Positions 1 through 6,497 of a stretch of DNA of 8,899 bases are shown here, piece after piece (the first letter of the stretch is position 1; every line of letters begins with the position of its first letter). The notes beneath the pieces are model-generated. The model saw nothing but the letters and a program-made list of their open reading frames with translations. It did not search any database and was not told the origin of the DNA. The DNA is from an uncultured Clostridia bacterium (GTDB taxonomy: Bacteria; Bacillota_A; Clostridia; Oscillospirales; Acutalibacteraceae), in the NCBI GenBank assembly GCA_937891215.1, contig CALAEU010000062.1, positions 1 to 8,899 on the forward strand, read 5' to 3'. Both the position numbers and the translations under genes were made by a program.

Positions 1-2787
1 AATGATGAATTCTATTTAAAAAGTGAACAAGAGATGCATGACGCTTTCTCTTTCTGCGAAGAAGCAATCACAAATACACAGATTATTGCAGACCAATGTA
101 ATTTTGATTTTGAATTTGGTGTTTCAAAATTACCGCTTTTCGATGTTCCGGAAAGTGACCACGCGTTATATTTAAAAAATCAATGTCTTAAAGGCTTACA
201 AGAGCTTTTCGGTGCAATTCCCGAAGAATATGAAGAGCGCCTTTTATATGAGCTTTCGGTTATTCACGAAATGGGCTTTGACGATTATTTCTTAATCGTT
301 GCCGACTTTATTTCATTCGCAATAAAAAATGGTATTCCTGTAGGGCCAGGTCGTGGTTCTGCGGCAGGTAGTCTTGCGGCATTTGCATTAGGGATTACAG
401 GTATTGACCCTATAAAAAACAAGCTACTCTTTGAAAGGTTTTTAAACCCCGAAAGAGTAAGTATGCCCGATATAGATATTGACTTCTGCTACGAACGTCG
501 TGGCGAGGTTATTGACTATGTTATAAAAAAATATGGTGTAAATAAGGTTGCGCAAATTGTCACCTTCGGTACACTACAGGCAAAGGCGGCAATCCGCGAT
601 GTTGCTCGTGCTTTAGGGCTTCCTTACAGTACAGGTGATGTTGTCGCAAAACAGATTACACGCGATTTTCCTGATATTAAAACTGCACTTTCAAAAAACA
701 ATGAACTCAAAAAAATGTATGAAAGTGACAAGGATATAAAAACTCTTTTAGATACTGCTTTAAAAATAGAGGGTATGCCACGACACGCATCAACCCACGC
801 AGCAGGTGTAGTTATTACAAGAGAAGATGTTTCAAGCTATGTACCACTTGCAAAAAACGGAGACCAGACTGTAACACAGTTCACTATGACCGAAATTGAG
901 CAATTAGGACTTCTCAAAATGGACTTTTTGGGACTTCGTACCCTTACAGTTATAAGTGATTGTGAAAAACTTGTAAGAAATTCGCACCTGGATTTTGATG
1001 TTTCAAAAATACCACTTGATGACAAAGCAGTTTATACAGAAATGTGCAAGGGTAATACTGTCGGTGTATTCCAATGCGAATCTGCCGGTATGACAAGCTT
1101 AATAGAAAAAATGCAGCCCGAACGCTTTTCAGATATTGCTACTGCAATTGCTTTGTATCGTCCAGGACCTATGTTCTTTATAGATGACTATTTAAGAAAT
1201 AGAAAAAATCCCCAATTGGTGCAATACAAATCACCGTTATTAAAAGATATTCTTGATGAAACAAACGGTTGTATGGTTTATCAGGAACAAGTTATGCAGG
1301 TGTTCAGAACTCTTGCTGGTTACTCTTATGGTAGAGCGGATATTGTTCGCCGTGCTATGAGTAAAAAGAAGCATGACGTAATGGAGAATGAACGTGCTAT
1401 TTTCATAAATGGTTTAACTGATGAAAATGGTAACACCATTATAGAAGGTGCAGTTAAAAGGGGACTCACAAAAGAAGTTGCAAACGATATTTTTCAGGAT
1501 ATGACTTCTTTTGCATCTTACGGGTTCAATAAAAGTCATACTGCTGCGTATGGTCTTGTAGCATATAGAACCGCTTACTTAAAAGTAAAATATCCTAAAG
1601 AGTTTATGGCGGCAATCCTCACTAGTGTAATTGGTGATGAGGGCAAAACCAATATTTATGTAAATGAATGTAATCGTCTCAATATTCCTGTAATACCACC
1701 ACATATAAATAAAAGTTCTGAAAGTTATACTGTTACTGAAAACAGTGTTGTTTTCTCGCTTTTGGGTATTAAAAATATAGGCAGAGGTTTAATTCGCAGA
1801 ATCGAAACTGAACGCAAAGAAAATGGTTTGTTTAAAAGTTACTGGGATTTCTGCAAACGCGTTTACAGTACAGAACTTAACCGCCGTGCGTTAGAGTGCC
1901 TTATTAAAGCAGGTGCATTGGACGGTTTAGGTCTTAACCGCCGTGAAATGCTTGTAAATATAGATAATGTAATGGCGTGTGCATCTAAAGAAAGTGATTT
2001 ATATTCCGGAGGTCAGTTGGATTTGTTCTCTTCACTTGGAGGAGATGCTGATTTATCTTCAGAACCAGACTTTAAAAGATGTGACGAATTTTCAAAGAGT
2101 GAACAGTTGGCATTTGAAAAAGAAGTTTCAGGACTGTACTTTTCTGGTCATCCGTTAGAGGAATACAGAGAAATAAGCGAAAATATAAAATGTGTGAAAA
2201 CAAGTGAGCTTTATGAAAAACTTGAAACAGGCTTCGAAAAAGAGATTGATTCTATGTCTGTACAGTTTTTAGGTATAATCTCTTATATGAAAAAGAAAGT
2301 TACAAAAAGCGATACTGTTATGGCTTTTGTTGAACTTGAAGATTTATATGGTACACTTGAAATGATAGTATTTCCTAAAACTCTTGAACAGTATCTCGAT
2401 ATTCTTTCTGTTGGTAAAGTTGTTTTTGTAAAGGGAAGAATTTCTACAAAAGATGAGCAGATAAAACTCATTCCTGATTTTATAGAAATTGCAGATAAAG
2501 AAAAACTTCAGAGCGTTATTATAAATAATACTGAAAGTCAGTCCTCTGGTGGCAAAAAGAAAAAACGCGGATTGTTTTTAAAAATTTCAAAAGAAAATGA
2601 AATTAAAATACAAAGCGTAAAAAATCTTTTGTCAATCTTTCAGGGCGATATGCCAGTTTTCCTGTATCATGAAGAAAGTAAAGAATATGAATTTTTGGGT
2701 ACAGATAATTTAATATGGATAAACACTCCATTAACAAGTGAATTAGCACAAATTTTAGGCAAAGATAATGTCGTTATTCAAAATTAA
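1..2787 (+). CDS. dnaE: DNA polymerase III alpha subunit, DnaE type (5' end missing)
   Basis: DNA-synthesising subunit of a C-family replicative polymerase. The frame is open from base 1, so the gene begins before the window; 928 residues are visible against roughly 1,100-1,160 for the family, and the missing part would hold the PHP domain. In visible numbering: GPGRGSAAGS near residue 115, the PDIDIDF catalytic motif at 156-162 (D159 and D161 match E. coli D401/D403), and the third catalytic Asp in MDFLGLRTLT at D308. HASTHAAGVV, YRPGPM (386-391) and YGFNKSH (507-513) are also present. A helix-hairpin-helix stretch lies near 587-600, a consensus beta-clamp motif QLDLF at 672-676, an OB fold at about 750-830, and the usual small C-terminal domain ends the protein. 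In Firmicutes with PolC, DnaE is thought to extend primers (family knowledge; polC is not visible). The catalytic residues are intact. No clear hairpin terminator follows, and pfkA has its own promoter downstream. Confidence 0.97.
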   Translation, partial: NDEFYLKSEQEMHDAFSFCEEAITNTQIIADQCNFDFEFGVSKLPLFDVPESDHALYLKNQCLKGLQELFGAIPEEYEERLLYELSVIHEMGFDDYFLIVADFISFAIKNGIPVGPGRGSAAGSLAAFALGITGIDPIKNKLLFERFLNPERVSMPDIDIDFCYERRGEVIDYVIKKYGVNKVAQIVTFGTLQAKAAIRDVARALGLPYSTGDVVAKQITRDFPDIKTALSKNNELKKMYESDKDIKTLLDTALKIEGMPRHASTHAAGVVITREDVSSYVPLAKNGDQTVTQFTMTEIEQLGLLKMDFLGLRTLTVISDCEKLVRNSHLDFDVSKIPLDDKAVYTEMCKGNTVGVFQCESAGMTSLIEKMQPERFSDIATAIALYRPGPMFFIDDYLRNRKNPQLVQYKSPLLKDILDETNGCMVYQEQVMQVFRTLAGYSYGRADIVRRAMSKKKHDVMENERAIFINGLTDENGNTIIEGAVKRGLTKEVANDIFQDMTSFASYGFNKSHTAAYGLVAYRTAYLKVKYPKEFMAAILTSVIGDEGKTNIYVNECNRLNIPVIPPHINKSSESYTVTENSVVFSLLGIKNIGRGLIRRIETERKENGLFKSYWDFCKRVYSTELNRRALECLIKAGALDGLGLNRREMLVNIDNVMACASKESDLYSGGQLDLFSSLGGDADLSSEPDFKRCDEFSKSEQLAFEKEVSGLYFSGHPLEEYREISENIKCVKTSELYEKLETGFEKEIDSMSVQFLGIISYMKKKVTKSDTVMAFVELEDLYGTLEMIVFPKTLEQYLDILSVGKVVFVKGRISTKDEQIKLIPDFIEIADKEKLQSVIINNTESQSSGGKKKKRGLFLKISKENEIKIQSVKNLLSIFQGDMPVFLYHEESKEYEFLGTDNLIWINTPLTSELAQILGKDNVVIQN

Positions 2788-2821
2788 TGTACTAAAAACT
2801 GTTTTTTCTGACATTTTTCTA

Positions 2822-2850
2822 TTGTATATTGGAAAAAATTATGATATACT
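2822..2850 (+). promoter_or_regulatory. Sigma-A type extended -10 promoter for pfkA
   Basis: TTGTAT at 2822-2827 (weak -35), a 17-base spacer, then TATACT at 2845-2850. A TG dinucleotide one base upstream of the -10 (2842-2843) makes it an extended -10 element, which compensates for the poor -35. Transcription would start near 2857, giving a leader of about 33 bases before pfkA. It lies wholly in the 102-base gap after dnaE. Confidence 0.7.
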
Positions 2851-2863
2851 ACTATCTCGGTAT

Positions 2864-2884
2864 TAAGAATTTTGGAGGTTCTTA
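2864..2884 (+). promoter_or_regulatory. pfkA ribosome binding site in a small hairpin loop
   Basis: GGAGG at 2874-2878 lies 11 bases before the ATG at 2890. It is flanked by TAAGAA (2864-2869) and TTCTTA (2879-2884), which can pair perfectly over 6 bp and place the GGAGG in a 9-base loop. The ribosome site is clear. The hairpin is short and AT-rich and may not matter in vivo. Confidence 0.7.
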
Positions 2885-2889
2885 GCGTT

Positions 2890-3858
2890 ATGAAAACTAT
2901 TGGTGTATTAACAAGTGGCGGTGACGCGCCAGGTATGAATGCTGCAATTCGTGCAGTTGTCAGAACAGGTTGCGAATCAGGTATGAAGGTTATGGGTATT
3001 CGCCGTGGCTATAAAGGTCTTATTGAGGGCGATATGTTTGAAATGAATCTTCGTTCTGTTTCAGATATTATTCACAGAGGCGGTACAATGCTTTACTCTG
3101 CTCGTTGCCCTGAATTCGCTGAGTCAGAAGTTCAGGATAAGGCAGTTGAAGTCTGTAAAGAATTCGGTCTCGATGGTATTGTTGCTATTGGTGGTGATGG
3201 TACATTTATGGGAGCACGTGCTTTAACTCTTAAAGGTGTTCCTTGTATCGGTATTCCTGGCACAATTGATAACGATATTGCTTCTACTTCACATACTATC
3301 GGTTACGATACAGCACTTAATACTATTATGGATATGGTTGACCGTGTTCGTGACACAACAGAATCACACGACCGTTGTTCTGTAATTGAAGTTATGGGCA
3401 GAAACGCAGGTTTCCTTGCACTTAATGCTGGTATTGCAGTTGGTGCAACCTGCATCCTCGTTCCTGAAATTGATTATGATATTGATTCTTACATAATTGA
3501 AAGAATGAAACGCACAATGACAACTGGTAAACACCACTTCATTATTATTGTTGCAGAAGGTGTTAAAGGTATTGACGTTAGTTCACTTGCGAAATATATT
3601 GAAGAAAAAACAGGTGTTGAAAGCCGTGCAACAGTTTTAGGTCATGTTCAACGCGGTGGTTCACCATCAGTTCGTGACAGAGTTATTGCAAGTAAAATGG
3701 GTTATCATGCAGTTCAACTTCTCAAGCAGGATATTGGTAACAGAGTTGTTGCTATTGACCACGCAGAGGTTGTTGACTACGATATTATAGAGGCTCTTAA
3801 TATGAAAAAGACAATTGACCCTGAACTTTATAAAATTGCAAACGCAATTTCAATATAA
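2890..3858 (+). CDS. pfkA: ATP-dependent 6-phosphofructokinase
   Basis: Phosphorylates fructose 6-phosphate to fructose 1,6-bisphosphate, the committed step of glycolysis; a cytoplasmic tetramer in this family. The ATG at 2890 gives 322 residues, the usual length. An in-frame TTG at 2872 overlaps the GGAGG ribosome site and would add six non-conserved residues, so it was not chosen. Visible motifs: SGGDAPGMNA (9-18), GGDGT (101-105), PGTIDND (123-129, with catalytic D127), R162, MGR (169-171), and LGHVQRGGSP (250-259) with H252 and R255. G104 and G124 are the ATP-type residues; PPi-dependent enzymes carry Asp and Lys there. In the effector site R21, R25, R154 and the K213 equivalent are kept. 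By my hand alignment, E187 is Thr, R211 is Thr and R54 is Leu, so ADP/PEP regulation may differ from the classical enzymes. pfkA following dnaE is a common Firmicute arrangement. Transcribed from its own promoter and closed by a terminator at 3865. Confidence 0.98.
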   Translation: MKTIGVLTSGGDAPGMNAAIRAVVRTGCESGMKVMGIRRGYKGLIEGDMFEMNLRSVSDIIHRGGTMLYSARCPEFAESEVQDKAVEVCKEFGLDGIVAIGGDGTFMGARALTLKGVPCIGIPGTIDNDIASTSHTIGYDTALNTIMDMVDRVRDTTESHDRCSVIEVMGRNAGFLALNAGIAVGATCILVPEIDYDIDSYIIERMKRTMTTGKHHFIIIVAEGVKGIDVSSLAKYIEEKTGVESRATVLGHVQRGGSPSVRDRVIASKMGYHAVQLLKQDIGNRVVAIDHAEVVDYDIIEALNMKKTIDPELYKIANAISI

Positions 3859-3864
3859 AATTTT

Positions 3865-3898
3865 GAAAAGTCTGGAATTTTTCCAGACTTTTCTTTTT
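3865..3898 (+). terminator. Rho-independent terminator of pfkA
   Basis: A perfect 12-bp stem (3865-3876 with 3882-3893) closes a 5-base loop and is followed directly by TTTTT at 3894-3898. It starts 7 bases after the pfkA stop codon. Confidence 0.92.
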
Positions 3899-3899
3899 A

Positions 3900-3949
3900 T
3901 GTACATCACAATAAATTTTTCAAAAATTTATTGTGATGTACACTTTTTT
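3900..3949 (+). terminator. Perfect 43-base palindrome with T-run, probable second terminator
   Basis: Bases 3900-3920 and 3922-3942 are exact reverse complements over 21 bp with a single C at the centre (3921). As RNA this folds into a 20-bp stem with a 3-base loop. It is followed by C and then TTTTTT (3944-3949) on the plus side only, so as a terminator it would work for plus-strand transcripts. It sits one base after the pfkA terminator's T-run. The upper half of the stem is entirely A/T. Alternatives are a dispersed palindromic repeat or a protein-binding site; the window holds one copy, so these cannot be separated here. Confidence 0.75.
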
Positions 3950-3984
3950 CTTAACATATTTCCCGAAATAAAAGGAAAAGTAAT

Positions 3985-4007
3985 ATTGTAGATTTTTAAT
4001 CTGCAAT
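3985..4007 (+). other. Leader hairpin upstream of spoIVB
   Basis: A stem of 10 pairs (3985-3994 with 3998-4007, one G-T wobble) closes a TTT loop, about 20 bases before the spoIVB start. No strong T-run follows, so it does not look like a terminator. It may stabilise the mRNA leader or form part of an operator. No convincing sigma-A, sigma-F or sigma-G promoter could be placed between 3943 and 4015. Confidence 0.45.
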
Positions 4008-4015
4008 TTGTTTTC

Positions 4016-4022
4016 GGGGGTG
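4016..4022 (+). promoter_or_regulatory. spoIVB ribosome binding site (GGGGGTG)
   Basis: GGGGGTGA fits the GGAGGTGA consensus with G in place of A, which can still pair by wobble. It ends 5 bases before a TTG codon and decides that start. TTTTC (4011-4015) and GAAAA (4022-4026) on either side can pair and put the G-run in the loop, much as at pfkA. Confidence 0.65.
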
Positions 4023-4027
4023 AAAAG

Positions 4028-5203
4028 TTGGCGAAAAAAGTTTTTAAATCATTTGTTGCAATTTTTTCATCATTTTTGATTTTAATAATGGTAGTAGGAA
4101 CTGGTTCTGTTTCACAAGCAGTAACAAGTAATACCGTTGAAACAGATGTAAAAGGCAAGCTTTCTGACTTTAGCTTTGGTTTAATTGAAAGTTATTTTAA
4201 AAATGATAACGAAGAACCTTCTACTAATAATTCTGTCACAAAAAATGAAAATAATGCAGAAACTTTAGTTTATCTGGGTGGATTTCCAATTGGTATTAAA
4301 CTATATTGTGACGGAGTAGTTGTTGTAGATACGCAGAATGTAGAAACATCGGGAGCGGTTCTTAATCCAGCACAAAAAGCAGGTATTTTAAAAGGTGATA
4401 TAATTAAATCAATAGATGGTGTTAAAGTTACAACAAACAGTGAAGTTTCAAAAATAATAGAAGAAAGCAATGGAAGAGAATTGAAAATGCAGGTTTTAAG
4501 AAATGGTGAAATTAAAAATGTTTTATTCTCTTCTGTTTATTCAACTGTTTCAGGTCAGTATAAAGCAGGTCTTTGGATAAGAGACAGTTCAGCTGGTATT
4601 GGCACTGTAACATTTTACACTCAGGATGGTGAATTTGCTTCTTTAGGTCACGCGGTTTGTGATGTGGATACAGGTGAAAGATTACCAATTTCTTCGGGTG
4701 AAACAACGGATGCAAAAATAACTGGTTGTTATAAAGGCAAATCGGGTGCTGCTGGTGAACTTTGTGGTATGTTAGAAAGTAAATCTACAGGTAAAATTAT
4801 GGTGAATGAGAATATGGGTATTTACGGTGTTTTTGATAAAGTGGATACAACAAATACACTTTATCCGCTATGCAGAAAAAATGAAGTGAAAATGGGTGCG
4901 GCTCAGATTGTAACAACAGTTGAAGAAGGTAAACAAGAAGCATTTAATATAGAAATAGAACGAATTGATTATATCTCAGAAGAAAATAAAAATCTTGTAA
5001 TAAAAGTAACAGACGAAAATTTGATTGCAAAAACAGGTGGTATTATTCAGGGTATGAGCGGTAGTCCCATTATACAGAATGGTAAGCTCGTAGGTGCAGT
5101 AACTCATGTGTTTTTAAATGATCCTACGGGTGGGTATGGAATTTTTGCAGAAACAATGCTTGAAGTTGCAGATGGATTGAATGAGTTGAAATTAGCGTCT
5201 TAA
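4028..5203 (+). CDS. spoIVB: SpoIVB sporulation serine peptidase (S55 family)
   Basis: Forespore-secreted serine protease. In Bacillus it crosses the inner forespore membrane and cleaves SpoIVFA, freeing SpoIVFB to process pro-sigma-K in the mother cell. The 391-residue product (B. subtilis about 426) begins with a basic stretch and a hydrophobic signal or anchor segment at about 9-31. A low-complexity linker covers 55-78 and a PDZ domain lies at about 80-168. The S55 domain spans 172-391: LGHAVCDVDTG with H208, VTDENL with D329, and GMSGSP with S344. The 15-residue Asp-Ser spacing equals that of B. subtilis D363/S378, so the triad is intact and the enzyme is probably active. The start is TTG, chosen for the ribosome site and the signal sequence directly after it. 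The gene has terminators on both sides and appears to be a single-gene unit. In many clostridia and bacilli spo0A follows spoIVB; here a WYL regulator does. Expression is expected to be forespore-specific, but I could not see the promoter. Confidence 0.96.
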   Translation: MAKKVFKSFVAIFSSFLILIMVVGTGSVSQAVTSNTVETDVKGKLSDFSFGLIESYFKNDNEEPSTNNSVTKNENNAETLVYLGGFPIGIKLYCDGVVVVDTQNVETSGAVLNPAQKAGILKGDIIKSIDGVKVTTNSEVSKIIEESNGRELKMQVLRNGEIKNVLFSSVYSTVSGQYKAGLWIRDSSAGIGTVTFYTQDGEFASLGHAVCDVDTGERLPISSGETTDAKITGCYKGKSGAAGELCGMLESKSTGKIMVNENMGIYGVFDKVDTTNTLYPLCRKNEVKMGAAQIVTTVEEGKQEAFNIEIERIDYISEENKNLVIKVTDENLIAKTGGIIQGMSGSPIIQNGKLVGAVTHVFLNDPTGGYGIFAETMLEVADGLNELKLAS

Positions 5204-5206
5204 TAA

Positions 5207-5247
5207 AAGAAGTGATGAATGTAGATATTAAGCATTCATCACTTTTT
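5207..5247 (+). terminator. Rho-independent terminator of spoIVB
   Basis: A perfect 12-bp stem (5210-5221 with 5233-5244), extended by A-T pairs and one wobble down to 5207/5247, closes an 11-base loop. A TTTTT run covers 5243-5247. It lies just after the spoIVB stop codon. Confidence 0.9.
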
Positions 5248-5256
5248 CTGAAAGCA

Positions 5257-5285
5257 TTGAAAAAACAAAGTAAGTATGATAAAAT
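5257..5285 (+). promoter_or_regulatory. Strong sigma-A extended -10 promoter for the WYL-reductase operon
   Basis: TTGAAA at 5257-5262 (5 of 6 to consensus), a 17-base spacer, then TAAAAT at 5280-5285 (5 of 6) with an upstream TG at 5277-5278 forming an extended -10. The predicted start near 5292 leaves a leader of about 23 bases. This is the best promoter in the window and implies vegetative transcription separate from spoIVB. Confidence 0.8.
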
Positions 5286-5294
5286 GAGTTTATC
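5278..5294. promoter_or_regulatory. Candidate operator: inverted repeat over the -10 and start site
   Basis: GATAAA (5278-5283) and TTTATC (5289-5294) form a perfect 6-bp inverted repeat with a 5-base spacer. It overlaps the -10 hexamer and the predicted transcription start. A protein bound here would block RNA polymerase, so autoregulation by the WYL protein encoded just downstream is plausible. The site is short and A/T-rich and could arise by chance. Confidence 0.4.
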
Positions 5295-5314
5295 TTATAT
5301 ATATAGGTGATTTT

Positions 5315-6496
5315 ATGGCTGAAAGAAAACAAGTACCAATTTTTGAAAGTTGCTACAAAATAGCAGAATATTTAAAAAAGAATACAGATAAAGACCACCC
5401 TACAACACAGGCGGCGATGCGTAAAGACAGTAGTGTTGCAGATTTTCTTGGTGCTAAAGAAACTTCTAACAGTTATATAAATCAGATTGCAGTTGCACTT
5501 AACAGCGGTAAAAATGGTGCTTTAAACAAAGAAAAAGACTGGAAAGTTGTGTTTGATGCTTTTACCGAAGTGCATGGTAGCAAAAAAAAGAAAAATGCAG
5601 ATGTTGAGTATACCAATATTGAAAAATTGCCAATAAGAAACCTGTATTATAATCAGGAGTTTTCATACGAGGAATTAGATAAAATCATTGAGTGCATTTC
5701 TCTTTCAGATACACTTGACAGTAAAACTGCAAAGAAACTTATAAAGAAAATCAAAGAAGAATTAGGTACTGTTTTTTATGAAGAAAAATCATCTAGTATT
5801 TCAAAAATAGAGCCAGAAATTATTGTTGATTCAGAGTATTATCGTAAAAATATTAAAACAATTGAAGAAGCAATTGAAAAAAATGTAAAAATCACTTTTT
5901 ATTATAACGGAATTGATAGCGAGAAAAAATTAGAGCGCGAAAGTCTTTCAAAAGAAATTATAAGTCCTTACTATCTTGTTGCAAATAAAGGTAAATATTA
6001 TGTAGTTGCCTGTAAAGACAGTTTTATGGGTAAAAACTATAAAAAAGTTATGTCACTCTGGCGAATAGACTTAATGACTGAAGTAAGATTTTATACAAAT
6101 GCTCAGGATAAAGACAGTGAAAAAGTAACTAAAAAAGAAGAAGTACAAAATTTACCTTTAAAATGGTCAGACGATTTCCATTTTTCACATCTTAATATGG
6201 CAAGTGACGCACCTGTTGAAGTAACTTTAAAATTATTAGAATTACCTCGTGTAGATGATATTTCCAGAAGCGATAAATATTCACACACATTTTTATTCGA
6301 TACATTCGGCAGTCGCTATACTTTCAGGGAAACAAAGTCAGGTGACGAGTTCGTGACAGTCGAATGTTCACCTAGTGAAATGATTAACTGGGCTTTACAT
6401 TACAGTGATAGGGTAGAGGTTATTTCACCCGAATTTTTAAGACACGATATAAAAGAGAGAGCAAGACAGATAAGTAAAATGTATTTAGGTGATTAA
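5315..6496 (+). CDS. WYL-domain transcriptional regulator
   Basis: Predicted DNA-binding regulator with a ligand-sensing WYL domain. The ATG at 5315 follows AGGTGA by 4 bases and gives 393 residues. The N-terminal segment (about 8-65) is probably a helix-turn-helix, though it is not a textbook HTH_11 sequence. A charged linker (about 87-170, lysine-rich) follows. The WYL core covers about 178-260, with ISPYYLV then GKYYVVAC; the W-Y-L position reads Y228-Y229-V230. R250 in WRIDLM is the conserved basic residue of the family. Residues about 298-388 resemble the WCX extension that follows WYL domains. WYL proteins are known to bind nucleotides or single-stranded DNA and often repress neighbouring genes; the ligand here is unknown. 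It is co-transcribed with the Fe-S aldo/keto reductase starting one base after its stop codon, which suggests control of that enzyme. Naming the domain is secure; its target and ligand are inference. Confidence 0.88.
   Translation: MAERKQVPIFESCYKIAEYLKKNTDKDHPTTQAAMRKDSSVADFLGAKETSNSYINQIAVALNSGKNGALNKEKDWKVVFDAFTEVHGSKKKKNADVEYTNIEKLPIRNLYYNQEFSYEELDKIIECISLSDTLDSKTAKKLIKKIKEELGTVFYEEKSSSISKIEPEIIVDSEYYRKNIKTIEEAIEKNVKITFYYNGIDSEKKLERESLSKEIISPYYLVANKGKYYVVACKDSFMGKNYKKVMSLWRIDLMTEVRFYTNAQDKDSEKVTKKEEVQNLPLKWSDDFHFSHLNMASDAPVEVTLKLLELPRVDDISRSDKYSHTFLFDTFGSRYTFRETKSGDEFVTVECSPSEMINWALHYSDRVEVISPEFLRHDIKERARQISKMYLGD
6487..6492 (+). promoter_or_regulatory. Ribosome binding site of the reductase, inside the WYL gene
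   Basis: AGGTGA lies within the last codons of the WYL gene, 5 bases before a GTG at 6498. It overlaps the alternative GTG at 6489, which has no ribosome site of its own. This fixes the start at 6498 and points to translational coupling. Confidence 0.75.
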
Positions 6497-6497
6497 A

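Noticed and set aside
837..1025. Short minus-strand reading frames inside dnaE (also at 2283-2471), spoIVB and the WYL gene
   Set aside because: They are antisense to conserved coding sequence, with no ribosome site or family similarity.
2788..2821. Terminator directly after dnaE
   Set aside because: The A-run and T-runs there can pair only with a 1-base loop or a weak A/T stem, so there is no credible intrinsic terminator.
2872..2889. Upstream TTG start for pfkA
   Set aside because: It overlaps the GGAGG ribosome site and adds six residues not found in the family; the ATG at 2890 gives the canonical MKTIGVLTSGGD start.
2890..3858. PPi-dependent phosphofructokinase
   Set aside because: G104 and G124 are the ATP-type residues, and length and motifs match the bacterial ATP enzyme.
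3943..4015. Sigma-F or sigma-G promoter for spoIVB
   Set aside because: CATATTT at 3955-3961 resembles a sigma-G -10, but no matching -35 lies at the right spacing. Other combinations are weaker, so no promoter is called.
6489..6497. GTG start for the aldo/keto reductase, overlapping the WYL gene
   Set aside because: This GTG lies within the AGGTGA ribosome site that serves the GTG at 6498, and no other site lies upstream of it.
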